Shown here piece after piece: positions 45,510-55,446 of a DNA stretch of 62,834 bases. The position numbers and the translations under genes were made by a program. Below the pieces are notes generated by a model that saw only the letters and a program-made list of their open reading frames with translations, did not search any database and was not told the DNA's origin. Origin of the DNA: Methylococcus sp. (GTDB lineage Bacteria; Pseudomonadota; Gammaproteobacteria; Methylococcales; Methylococcaceae); contig JAQTYA010000012.1 in NCBI GenBank assembly GCA_028688525.1, positions 1 to 62,834 on the forward strand. Direction: 5' to 3'. The first letter of the stretch is position 1. Each line of letters begins with the position of its first letter.

Positions 45510-47968
45510 TCGATCAGCCTGCGAATGCGATGATTGACCTCCTCCTGCTCCAGCTTGGCCAGACCCGATGCGGTCGCAGCCTCCAGGGTAATTTCCAGCT
45601 GCGGGGCGTCGGCGCTTGGGAGCACGTAAATCGAATCGCCGTCGATCTCCAGGCGGACCCCCTCGGGTACGCTTTCGGGATGGACTTCAGGCATTTGGGC
45701 CAGTTCCCGCATGACGCGCCCCATGTGGTCCCAGGGACAAGGCACGACCAGATTACCTCGATGGCTGAGGGGCACCGCGCGCTCGAACTCGTGCAGCGCC
45801 ATCTCCCGGTGTCCGAGAAATTCCAGCAGCCTCAGGGCCGCGGTGATCGCTCCGTATCCTAGATAGAAATGCACGAAATGCACCCAGATTTCCCGCGTCT
45901 CGGTGCCTTGGACGACAGCCTGAATCTGGGCTGCAGCCTCCTTGGCCGTCACCACCACGCGACGCCCGCTCGACTCCGCCAACTTCTTCAAGAACATGGG
46001 ATGGTCCGGCGGCAGGAACACCGGCTCGGACGGAGGCGCCCCCAGGATGAAAGCTGCGGCGAGCAGTTCCAACGTACGGCAGGCGTCATGCACATTCCCG
46101 ATCTCGTCGACCAGACTCAGCCTTTCGCCCGAACGTTCGACGATGAGAATGATCTGGTGGTTGAGTTTCGCGATTTCGGCAAGACGTGCATACGGCACAG
46201 CGGCAACACCCGACTCCCCGCCTTCCATCTGAAGCTGCGGCAACCCCTGGCTTTTCAGAGTGACCGCCAAGATGCGCGAGAGATTGTCCTCGCTGCAGCA
46301 ATGCAGCACACGCCCGATCCACGGCTTGAGGGCGTCCCGGTCGATGTGTTCACTTAAGTGATCGAGATAGCGGTCGTCGACCCGGCCGGGGTAGGTGAGG
46401 CTGCCCACGCTCTCGATCGAGAGCCTCGGAAACTCAGCCCGGTAGAATACGGCTTCGATCTTCCGCCTCACGCTGCGAGTGAGGGGCAGACCGTCAGTGT
46501 CGAACAGCTCGATGACGGACACCCTGGGATGCTCTTCGGAAATGCGGATATGCACACCGCCGCCGACATACCGCCCGAAGCAGGTAATAAACCGGGTTTC
46601 AGGCAGGCTGGTTTCTTCCAGATCGTCGACATCGACGCCCACCGCCAGCAAGCCGCAAATCATGGCACGCTTGATCAGACGGGAGAATGGATGGCCGTCC
46701 CGGGCGACCACCACGCGGTTCCCGCGCTGGATCCAATGGCCGAAGGCCTTGCCGAGGACTGTCGCGTACTCCGGCGTGATATGAAGATTGGCGAGCCCGC
46801 TTATGCCGCGCGAGCCAAAGATTGAGGGCCGCCTCAGGGACTCCCACACCAGGTTCTCGCGCAACGTCGTGTTGCTGTCCACCGTCTTGTCAGGCCAAAC
46901 CAGAACGCCGGCCGCAACGATCACGTTGCGGCCGAAATGGCAGTGCTGGCCGATCACCGCGCCTTCGCCTATCTCGCAGCCCGCCTCGATAATGGTGCTG
47001 TCGCCCACGACACAGTTGCGCAGATCTGACGCTTCGCCGACGAACGCGCCGTTCATGACGATGGTGCGATTGAGGCTCGCATGGACGTCGACATCGGCGT
47101 CCGCCGCGATTACGGAATAAGCGCCGATCTTGGCGCCGGCGCGGACATGGACGTTGTCGCCGATCCAGCACGGCGCAAGCACAGTCGCGTCTTCGGCAAT
47201 GCGGCCTCCTTCACCGACCCAGGTCTGTTCCTGGATTCGGTTACCCCCCATTGGCAAGCGCACCTTGCCATCGAGGAAGTCCCAGTGCGCCTGTTTCAGC
47301 TGGTCGAGCGTGCCGATGTCGCACCAGTAGCCATCCGCGACATATGCCTGGATCATGATGCCCCGCTCGATCAATTGAGGGAAAAGATCGCCAGCGAAAT
47401 CGTAAGGCACGCCTTCCGGAATATCCGCCAGTATTTCTGGCTCGATCAGGTAGATGCCCGTGTTGACGGTATCGCTGAAAACCTCGCTGAGCCCCGGTTT
47501 CTCCAAGAAACGCAGCACCCTGGAATCCTCGCCCGTGATCACGATGCCGAACTCGCCGGGATCTGGAACGCGCTTGAGGAACAAGCTGACCTTAGCGCCC
47601 TTTTCTTTGTGGAATCTCCAGAACGCGCCAAGATCGAAATCGGTCAAAGCGTCGCCCGCAATAACTAGAAAAGTCTCGTCGAGAAAACCGGCGCCAAGCT
47701 TGACGGAACCCGCCGTTCCCAATGGTTTGCGTTCGATGGTGTAAGTGATATTCACCTCGAACTCGCTGCCGTCCCCGAAATGGTCGCGGATCAGGCGCGG
47801 ACGATAATGCAGGGTGGCCAGAAGATCGGTAAAACCGTGCCGCTTCAGATGGAACACGATGTGTTCCATAATCGGCCTCCCCAGGATAGCAACCATGGGT
47901 TTGGGAATGTTTTCAGTGATCGGTCTGAGACGAGTGCCCTGCCCTCCAGCTAGGATGACTGCTTTCAC
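45506..47968 (-). CDS. Sugar-phosphate nucleotidyltransferase with degenerate phosphomannomutase domain
   Basis: An 820-aa three-part protein. Residues 1-235 are an NTP-transferase (LAGGQGTRLRPITENIPKPM, then VIAGDALTDFDL) able to make NDP-glucose or NDP-mannose. Residues about 250-350 form a left-handed beta-helix of hexapeptide repeats. Residues about 385-815 follow the PMM/PGM fold (VVVARDGHPFSRLIKRAMIC). The catalytic Ser loop TASHNP is replaced by RISEEHP near 474, and the metal loop DGDADR by ERSGER near 613, so mutase activity is unlikely. First gene of the sucrose operon, presumably supplying the NDP-sugar, with the dead domain as sensor or scaffold. The cyanobacterial-type family has similar architecture. 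Confidence 0.85.
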   Translation of the reverse strand: MKAVILAGGQGTRLRPITENIPKPMVAILGRPIMEHIVFHLKRHGFTDLLATLHYRPRLIRDHFGDGSEFEVNITYTIERKPLGTAGSVKLGAGFLDETFLVIAGDALTDFDLGAFWRFHKEKGAKVSLFLKRVPDPGEFGIVITGEDSRVLRFLEKPGLSEVFSDTVNTGIYLIEPEILADIPEGVPYDFAGDLFPQLIERGIMIQAYVADGYWCDIGTLDQLKQAHWDFLDGKVRLPMGGNRIQEQTWVGEGGRIAEDATVLAPCWIGDNVHVRAGAKIGAYSVIAADADVDVHASLNRTIVMNGAFVGEASDLRNCVVGDSTIIEAGCEIGEGAVIGQHCHFGRNVIVAAGVLVWPDKTVDSNTTLRENLVWESLRRPSIFGSRGISGLANLHITPEYATVLGKAFGHWIQRGNRVVVARDGHPFSRLIKRAMICGLLAVGVDVDDLEETSLPETRFITCFGRYVGGGVHIRISEEHPRVSVIELFDTDGLPLTRSVRRKIEAVFYRAEFPRLSIESVGSLTYPGRVDDRYLDHLSEHIDRDALKPWIGRVLHCCSEDNLSRILAVTLKSQGLPQLQMEGGESGVAAVPYARLAEIAKLNHQIILIVERSGERLSLVDEIGNVHDACRTLELLAAAFILGAPPSEPVFLPPDHPMFLKKLAESSGRRVVVTAKEAAAQIQAVVQGTETREIWVHFVHFYLGYGAITAALRLLEFLGHREMALHEFERAVPLSHRGNLVVPCPWDHMGRVMRELAQMPEVHPESVPEGVRLEIDGDSIYVLPSADAPQLEITLEAATASGLAKLEQEEVNHRIRRLIE

Positions 47969-48301
47969 GCTCTTTCCCCCTCTATCTGGTTTAGTTCCAC
48001 AGCTCTTCCCTCGGGATGGCCGCTCTGGGCACCGGAGCCCTTGAATCCGCTTAATATAAATTACACATCAAAACAAATTGCGCCACTAAAAAACACGGAG
48101 CGCCCGGATTTCCCTAGAAAAACTTTGATATTTGCCTTGCGATGTCGTTACACCAAAGAAATTTGACTGAAATAATAATTTGACTTCAAATTCTAAGATC
48201 ACCGATCGGGAGAGTCAAAGCCTACGACGCGGAAGCCCGGAAAAGCCGTACCGTCATGCTGATACGCGTCCCCATGGCTACGCCCTTAAGAAATGAGGTT
48301 A
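47969..48301. promoter_or_regulatory. Divergent AT-rich control region of the two sucrose operons
   Basis: A gap of 333 bp between the nucleotidyltransferase and sucrose synthase genes. From 48050 to 48200 it is strongly AT-rich against a GC-rich background, as expected for two back-to-back promoters. It contains the palindrome at 48178-48193. No ORF is apparent. I could not place -10/-35 elements with confidence. Confidence 0.6.
48161..48193. promoter_or_regulatory. Candidate MarR-type operator: palindrome plus direct repeat
   Basis: AATTTGA-CT-TCAAATT (48178-48193) is a perfect 7-2-7 inverted repeat. The same AATTTGACT begins 17 bp earlier (48161-48169), so two half-sites repeat on one face region. 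Winged-helix MarR dimers bind palindromes of this size. A marR gene is the second gene of the operon it would control (50741-51253), and the site is 109 bp upstream of the sucrose synthase start. Confidence 0.55.
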
Positions 48302-50731
48302 ATGATGGCGCAGATCATACGCAGCGATGAGTGGATAGAGCCTCTGCACAACTACCTGACGACGGCCCGCAATTGCGGACATCGCGTCTTTCACGAATTG
48401 GGAAAAACCGGGCGACAATTCCTGCTCCGGACCGACTTGTGCGATGTGCTCGCCGACATATGCGCGTCGGAAAACTGTCCCGAAGGTTTAAAGGAGTCCC
48501 CTCTCGGAAAATTGATCCGGCTGACGCAGGAAGCAACACTCAACGCTTCCTGGATCTATCTCGCGGTACGCACGGGCATCGCCCAATGGCGCTATCTCCG
48601 TATCGCGCTCGACACCCTGATACCCGAAGAGATATCAATCCGGGATTTCCTTCAGTTCAAGGAGTTTCTGGCGTCCGGCCAGCACGCAGAAAACGACTGG
48701 CTGTTGGAGATCGACTTCGGTCCTTTCTCCCGAGACTTTCCAAAACTGAAGGAGCCGCATTCGATAGGGCGCGGCGTGGAATTCCTCAATCGCCATTTGT
48801 CCCGCCAGTTGTTCGACGAACTCGGCAAAGGCAACGAGCGCACCCTGGAGTTCCTGAGCATTCATTCCTACCGCGGTCAGCAATTGATGCTTAACGAGCA
48901 AATTTCCCGGGTCTCGGCACTCCGTAAGGCACTACGCCAAGCACGGGAACTGCTGGCCGAGCACGCGCCTGGAACCCCCTGGCAGGATGTCGCCGTTCCG
49001 TTGCGCAGCCTTGGCTTCGAAGCCGGATGGGGTAAGGACGTGAGTCGAATTCTCGATACCATGCGCCTGCTGACGGATCTGCTCGAAGCACCGGAACCAG
49101 CGACGCTTGAAGCCTTTTTGGCGCGTATCCCGATGATTTTCTCGCTCGCCGTCATTTCGCCACATGGCTTCTTGGGACAAGCCAACGTACTCGGACGTCC
49201 TGACACCGGCGGGCAGGTGGTCTATATCCTTGACCAAGTGCGGGCTCTGGAAAAAGAAATGCGCAAACGGATCGCGGAGCAGGGGCTGGACATCGAACCG
49301 CAGATCGTTGTGGTCACCCGCTTGATTCCCCAAACGGAAGGCTCGAGCTCCGACCAAAGACTGGAACCGATATCCGGCACCCGTAACGCCTGCATCCTGC
49401 GAGTGCCTTTCCGGAACGCATCCGGCGAGATACTGCCGCACTGGATATCCCGGTTTAAAATTTGGCCCTATCTGGAGCGATTCACCCGTGACGCGGAACG
49501 CGAACTGCTAGCCGAACTCGGCGGATCGCCCGACTTGATCGTCGGCAACTATTCCGACGGCAATCTGGTCGCCACCTTGCTGTCCCATCGCCTCGGCGTG
49601 ACCCAGTGCAACATCGCGCATGCCTTGGAGAAGTCGAAATATCTGTATTCAGATCTTTTTTGGCAGCACAACGAGTCGCAGTACCACTTTTCCTGCCAAT
49701 TCACCGCCGATCTCATCGCAATGAATGCCGCCGACTTCATAATCGCCAGCACTTACGAAGAAATCGCCGGCAGCCGGGAAAGCATCGGCCAATACGAAAG
49801 CTACGCCGCCTTTACCATGCCAGATCTCCAACGTGTGGTGGGCGGAATCGACGTGTACGACCCCAAATTCAATATCGTTTCACCAGGCGCGGACGCCACC
49901 GTCTATTTCCCCTTTTCCGACAACGACAGCCGCTTGGCGCACCTACAGCCGGAAATCGAAGCGCTGATATACGGCGACACGCTACCACCCAACGCTCGGG
50001 GCACGCTCGCCGAGCGGGAAAAGCCCCTGCTGTTTACCATGGCACGCATGGACCACATCAAAAATCTGGGGGGGTTCATCGACTGGTACGGCAGCTCCGA
50101 GAAGCTGAGGGAACTGTGCAACGTGGTGGTCATCTCAGGGCATGTAGACCCAGCGCTGTCCACGGATTCCGACGAGCGCGAACAAATCGAGAAGATGCAC
50201 GACATGTTCGACCGCCATCAATTGGACTCGTGCGTCCGTTGGCTCGGCATGCGGCTGCCCAAGGCGTTGGCAGGAGAATTTTACCGTTACATCGCCGACA
50301 CCCGCGGGGCGTTCGTGCAGCCGGCCTTATTCGAAGCATTCGGACTCACCGTCATCGAAGCGATGTCTTCTGGTTTGCCTTGCTTCGCTACCTGCTTCGG
50401 CGGCCCTTCGGAAATTATCGAAGACGGCGTATCTGGCTTTCATATCGACCCGAATCATGGAACCGAGGCTGCCGAGCGCATGGTGCGCTTTTTTACTCGT
50501 TGCCGAAACGAGCCCGAAGCTTGGACCAGCATTTCCAGCGCCGCCTTGCAGCGGGTCGCCAACCGCTACAACTGGCAGCGTTACGCCGAGCGTATGATGA
50601 CCTTGTCAAGAATCTACGGCTTCTGGCGACATGTAACTGATCTGGAGCGGGAGGAGTCGCAACGCTATCTCCAAATGTTGTACAGCCTGCAATTCCGTCC
50701 GCTTGCTCAAACCGTCGATCAAGGAAATTAA
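48302..50731 (+). CDS. sus: Sucrose synthase
   Basis: An 809-aa GT4 enzyme, the usual length for sucrose synthase. It reversibly converts sucrose and NDP to NDP-glucose and fructose. The N-terminal 270 residues are the regulatory domains of SuSy. The catalytic part starts with SPHGFLGQANVLGRPDTGGQ, the SuSy hallmark. The donor site has LLFTMARMDHIKNLGGFIDW and the E-x7-E motif FEAFGLTVIEAMSSGLP. The ATG at 48302 is chosen for its ATGAGGT ribosome-binding site; an in-frame ATG lies at 48293. It is 9 bp upstream of marR and divergent from the sucrose-synthesis operon. Confidence 0.95.
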   Translation: MMAQIIRSDEWIEPLHNYLTTARNCGHRVFHELGKTGRQFLLRTDLCDVLADICASENCPEGLKESPLGKLIRLTQEATLNASWIYLAVRTGIAQWRYLRIALDTLIPEEISIRDFLQFKEFLASGQHAENDWLLEIDFGPFSRDFPKLKEPHSIGRGVEFLNRHLSRQLFDELGKGNERTLEFLSIHSYRGQQLMLNEQISRVSALRKALRQARELLAEHAPGTPWQDVAVPLRSLGFEAGWGKDVSRILDTMRLLTDLLEAPEPATLEAFLARIPMIFSLAVISPHGFLGQANVLGRPDTGGQVVYILDQVRALEKEMRKRIAEQGLDIEPQIVVVTRLIPQTEGSSSDQRLEPISGTRNACILRVPFRNASGEILPHWISRFKIWPYLERFTRDAERELLAELGGSPDLIVGNYSDGNLVATLLSHRLGVTQCNIAHALEKSKYLYSDLFWQHNESQYHFSCQFTADLIAMNAADFIIASTYEEIAGSRESIGQYESYAAFTMPDLQRVVGGIDVYDPKFNIVSPGADATVYFPFSDNDSRLAHLQPEIEALIYGDTLPPNARGTLAEREKPLLFTMARMDHIKNLGGFIDWYGSSEKLRELCNVVVISGHVDPALSTDSDEREQIEKMHDMFDRHQLDSCVRWLGMRLPKALAGEFYRYIADTRGAFVQPALFEAFGLTVIEAMSSGLPCFATCFGGPSEIIEDGVSGFHIDPNHGTEAAERMVRFFTRCRNEPEAWTSISSAALQRVANRYNWQRYAERMMTLSRIYGFWRHVTDLEREESQRYLQMLYSLQFRPLAQTVDQGN

Positions 50732-50740
50732 GTACCCACC

Positions 50741-51253
50741 ATGGAGATACACGACAAAGTCCTGAATGAATTGCGACGGATTGTCCGGTCCCTGGATTTG
50801 CAGTCCAAGCAGTTGCAGAAGTCGGGACTGACCGGATCGCAGCTTCTCATTCTCAAAGCGCTGGAGCAGAAAGATTCGATGACCGGCAACCAAATAAGCT
50901 ACGCCGTGAATCTCAGCCAAGGTACGATCACTGCAGTCTTAGACCGCCTGGAAGCGAAGGAAATGGTAAGCCGTGAACGTAGCTCAACCGACCGAAGACG
51001 ACTGGTGATCACGCTCACGGAGACCGGACGCAAGGCTATCCAACAAACGCCCTCGCTGTTTCACGCCAATTTCCTGACTGCCTTCGGCCAGCTCTGCGAA
51101 TGGGAGCAAACAGCGATACTCTCCAGCGTTCAGCGACTGGCAAAGATGATGGATGACTCCCGCCCCAGCCGGGACAACGCCCGGCCTGGCGAGAACCCCC
51201 CCGCTCTATCCGAGTTGCAGCCGTTCGGAGATACCGAAGGCACAGACTGTTGA
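50741..51253 (+). CDS. MarR-family transcriptional regulator
   Basis: A 170-aa winged-helix regulator. The core is [20 protein letters not shown], then [20 protein letters not shown] (recognition helix) and the wing [19 protein letters not shown] with the DxR(R) motif common to MarR. N- and C-terminal helices should form the dimer interface. The C-terminal 30 residues are polar and probably disordered. Placed 9 bp after sucrose synthase, it most likely autoregulates this operon through the palindrome at 48178-48193. MarR regulators such as EctR control osmolyte synthesis in methylotrophs, so an osmotic role is plausible but unproven. Confidence 0.87.
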   Translation: MEIHDKVLNELRRIVRSLDLQSKQLQKSGLTGSQLLILKALEQKDSMTGNQISYAVNLSQGTITAVLDRLEAKEMVSRERSSTDRRRLVITLTETGRKAIQQTPSLFHANFLTAFGQLCEWEQTAILSSVQRLAKMMDDSRPSRDNARPGENPPALSELQPFGDTEGTDC

Positions 51254-51310
51254 CCCTTTGTTGGAACACTGGAACTCATGGACGACGCACCGTATTGAAT
51301 TTTGCAGCGC

Positions 51311-51332
51311 GCGCCACCACTTCGTGTGGCGC
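51311..51332 (+). other. Stem-loop in the htpG leader
   Basis: GCGCCAC (51311-51317) pairs with GTGGCGC (51326-51332), with two further inner pairs around a TTC loop. It lies between marR and htpG, 41 bp before the htpG ATG. It may end the marR transcript or structure the htpG leader. It does not occlude the ribosome-binding site. Confidence 0.4.
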
Positions 51333-51372
51333 AACGACTCCAATCCATTTTTTCAGAAGGAAGTACCACACC

Positions 51373-53277
51373 ATGGCCGAAGCCGATAACCGCATAACTT
51401 TGGGCTTCGAAGCAGAAGTCAAACAGCTGCTTCACCTCATGATCCACTCCTTGTACGGCAATAAGGAAATATTCCTGCGCGAGCTGATTTCCAACGCCTC
51501 CGACGCCGCCGACAAGCTGCGCTTCAGCGCGCTCGGCAACGATGCCCTGTACGAGGGAGACAGCCGGCTGCGGGTGCGGATCGAGTTCGACAAGGCCGCC
51601 CGCACCGTGAGCATCAGCGACAACGGCATCGGCATGACGCGCGAGGAAGTGCAGCACAACATCGGCACCATCGCCCGTTCCGGTACCAAGCATTTCTTCG
51701 AAGCGCTGACCGGCGACGAAGCCAAGGACAGTCAGTTGATCGGCCAGTTCGGCGTTGGCTTCTACTCCGCCTTCATCGTTGCCGACAAGGTGGTGTTGGA
51801 AACCCGCAAGGCCGGCGCTCCGGCCGAGGAAGGCGTACGCTGGGAGTCCGCCGGCGAAGGCAATTACACCCTGGAAACCGAAACGCGGACCGAGCATGGC
51901 ACCCGTGTGACCCTGCATCTGCGTGAAGGCGAGGACGAGTTCCTGGATGGCTGGAAGCTGCGTTCGATCATCCGCAAATTCTCCGACCACGTTTCCCTGC
52001 CCATCGAAATGCTGCAGGAGGCGGGCGAGCCCCAGGAAGGCGAGGAAGCGCCGGCCGAAGTCTGGGAGACAGTCAACAGCGCCTCCGCGCTCTGGGCCAA
52101 GAACCGCGACGAGATCACCGACGAGGCCTATAACGAGTTCTACAAGCACGTCTCGCACGACTTCCAGGAGCCGCTGGCGCGCGTCCACAGCCGGGTCGAG
52201 GGCACCAACGAGTACACCCTGCTGCTCTACGTCCCCAAGCACGCGCCGTTCGACCTTTGGGACCGCGATTCCAAGCGCGGGGTCAAACTGTACGTGCGCA
52301 AGGTCTTCATCATGGAGGACTCGGACAAACTGATGCCGCGCTACCTGCGCTTCGTCCGCGGCGTGATCGATTCCGACACCCTGCCGCTCAACGTCTCCCG
52401 CGAGATTCTCCAGGAAAACAAGCAGCTGGAGAAAATCCGCGGCGGCGCGGTGAAGAAAGTGTTAGGGCTACTGGAAGATCTGGCGAACAACGAGCCGGAA
52501 AAATATAAGGAGTTCTGGGGTGATTTCGGGCAGGTGCTCAAGGAGGGCCTGATCGAGGACTTCTCCAATAAGGACCGCCTCGCCAAGTTGCTGCGCTTCA
52601 GCTCCACCCACGCTGACAGCGAGGACCAGACGGTTTCCCTGGACGATTACATCGGCCGGATGCAGGAAGGCCAGGACAAGATCTATTTCGTCTCGGCCGA
52701 GAGCTTCGGCGCGGCGAAGAACAGCCCGCACCTGGAAATCTTCCGCAAGAAGGGCATCGAGGTGCTGCTGCTGAGCGACCGCATCGACGAATGGCTGGTC
52801 GGTTACCTGACCGAATACGAGGGCAAATCGCTGCAATCGGTAGCGCGGGGCGACCTGGACCTGGGCAAGCTGGAAGGCGAGGAAGAAAAAGCCGAAGCGG
52901 AAGCCGAGAAGGAAGAATTCGCTCCGCTGGCCGAACGGCTGAAGAAGGCGCTGGAGGCTAAGGTGAGCGACGTCCGCCTGACCCACCGCCTGACCGATTC
53001 ACCGGCTTGCCTGATCTCGGAATCCTACGGCATCAGCCGGACCATGGAACGGATCATGAAGACCGCGGGCCAGGACGTCCCCGGCAGCAAGCCGATCCTG
53101 GAGATCAATCCGCACCATGGCCTGATCGCACGCCTGAAGACCGAAAGCGAGGACGCCCGCTTCCAGGATCTGGCCTCCGTACTGGTCGACCAGGCGATAC
53201 TTGCCGAGGGCGGACAGCTCGACGACCCCTCGGCATTCGTGCATAAGCTGAACGGCTTGCTGCAAAGCCTGCTGTAA
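51373..53277 (+). CDS. htpG: Hsp90-family chaperone HtpG
   Basis: A 634-aa cytoplasmic Hsp90. The GHKL ATPase motifs are [30 protein letters not shown] and [18 protein letters not shown]. The middle domain contains [16 protein letters not shown] with the catalytic Arg. The C-terminal dimerisation domain ends at [12 protein letters not shown]. The ATG at 51373 is preferred, with GAAGGAAG upstream. The frame extends to 51250 but those residues are not Hsp90-like. No clear sigma32 promoter was found. Convergent with gltA over a strong hairpin. Confidence 0.97.
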   Translation: MAEADNRITLGFEAEVKQLLHLMIHSLYGNKEIFLRELISNASDAADKLRFSALGNDALYEGDSRLRVRIEFDKAARTVSISDNGIGMTREEVQHNIGTIARSGTKHFFEALTGDEAKDSQLIGQFGVGFYSAFIVADKVVLETRKAGAPAEEGVRWESAGEGNYTLETETRTEHGTRVTLHLREGEDEFLDGWKLRSIIRKFSDHVSLPIEMLQEAGEPQEGEEAPAEVWETVNSASALWAKNRDEITDEAYNEFYKHVSHDFQEPLARVHSRVEGTNEYTLLLYVPKHAPFDLWDRDSKRGVKLYVRKVFIMEDSDKLMPRYLRFVRGVIDSDTLPLNVSREILQENKQLEKIRGGAVKKVLGLLEDLANNEPEKYKEFWGDFGQVLKEGLIEDFSNKDRLAKLLRFSSTHADSEDQTVSLDDYIGRMQEGQDKIYFVSAESFGAAKNSPHLEIFRKKGIEVLLLSDRIDEWLVGYLTEYEGKSLQSVARGDLDLGKLEGEEEKAEAEAEKEEFAPLAERLKKALEAKVSDVRLTHRLTDSPACLISESYGISRTMERIMKTAGQDVPGSKPILEINPHHGLIARLKTESEDARFQDLASVLVDQAILAEGGQLDDPSAFVHKLNGLLQSLL

Positions 53278-53285
53278 AACCCAAA

Positions 53286-53318
53286 CCCCGCCCTACGGTG
53301 AACTCCGTAGAGGCGGGG
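53286..53318. terminator. Bidirectional hairpin between htpG and gltA
   Basis: CCCCGCC-C-TACGG pairs with CCGTA-GA-GGCGGGG, a two-part GC-rich stem with a 6-nt loop, lying in the 50-bp convergent gap. It likely stops transcription from both sides. Confidence 0.65.
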
Positions 53319-53327
53319 GCATTCCTC

Positions 53328-54617
<1,290 letters not shown>

Positions 54618-54906
54618 AAAACATCCATTGAATGGCAATAGCAAAGCTTCTTGGAGCCGTGTACCGCGGCGAACGGCTCAGGGTGTCATGCAAGGCCGGC
54701 GCCACCCGTGCGGACCGCCCGAACGGCAAGCCGTCCGGAGGGTATACCTGACTTCCAGGCCGATGCGCGAACCCTTTTGGGGCGAATCTTAACATCCCTA
54801 GCGCATCCCCCTGTCCGATTGGGTGCGTCGGGCGGGCCTCCGGAGCTACACCTCTTCGCCGTCTCAAGCCAAAATATCCCCTCGCTTCACGCATCGAGAA
54901 CAGATC

Positions 54907-55329
54907 ATGCCGACCGAACACCGCAACACACCGCTTCGAACGCTGCTGGCCGCAGCGATGCTCTGGCTGGCCTCTACGCCTGCCTCCCTGGCAGATACGG
55001 CGGGGGAACCCCCGTCGGCGGAGCATATCGGACGCCAAATTAAGGAGACCGCCCAGTCCATAGGCGACTATTCCTCTCAGAAGGGGAGCGAAGCCGCCGA
55101 TTCGGTGAAATCAGGATTCACCGAGTTGAAATCCAAGACCAGCGAACAATGGGAACAGGTCGACCGGACCGCGCGAGATAAATCGAAAGAAGCGCTGGAT
55201 GAAGCTTCCACCCAAGCAGAGCGCCTGAAGAAAGGCTCGACGGACGCCTGGGGCCATGTCAAAAAAGGCTTTTCCGACGCATTTTCCTCGTTCCGGCAGG
55301 CCTGGGATAAGGACGAAGAGCAGAAATGA
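54907..55329 (+). CDS. Small exported amphipathic (LEA/apolipoprotein-like) protein
   Basis: A 140-aa protein. Its signal peptide (LRTLLAAAMLWLASTPASLA) is followed by a long run of Lys/Glu/Ala/Ser-rich amphipathic helix: KSGFTELKSKTSEQWEQVDR, EALDEASTQAERLKKGSTDA, WGHVKKGFSDAFSSF. No Cys and few Pro. The 11-residue rhythm recalls LEA or apolipoprotein-like proteins, which associate with membranes or protect proteins during stress. The ATG at 54907 directly precedes the signal peptide. It lies just upstream of the GT41 gene on the same strand (about 117 bp apart). Function unknown. Confidence 0.65.
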   Translation: MPTEHRNTPLRTLLAAAMLWLASTPASLADTAGEPPSAEHIGRQIKETAQSIGDYSSQKGSEAADSVKSGFTELKSKTSEQWEQVDRTARDKSKEALDEASTQAERLKKGSTDAWGHVKKGFSDAFSSFRQAWDKDEEQK

Positions 55330-55446
55330 AAGCGTGCATGGCCCACCGTCTTATGTTCCTATAAGGCCATTGGTCAGAAGCATTCAACCCATCGCCGCAT
55401 GCTTTCGATCCGTCCCCCTTCGACACGGACCCCGAGCGAGCCGCCG

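Noticed and set aside
51311..51332. RNA thermometer controlling htpG
   Set aside because: The stem does not include or block the ribosome-binding site and there is no ROSE or fourU signature. Listed only as a stem-loop.
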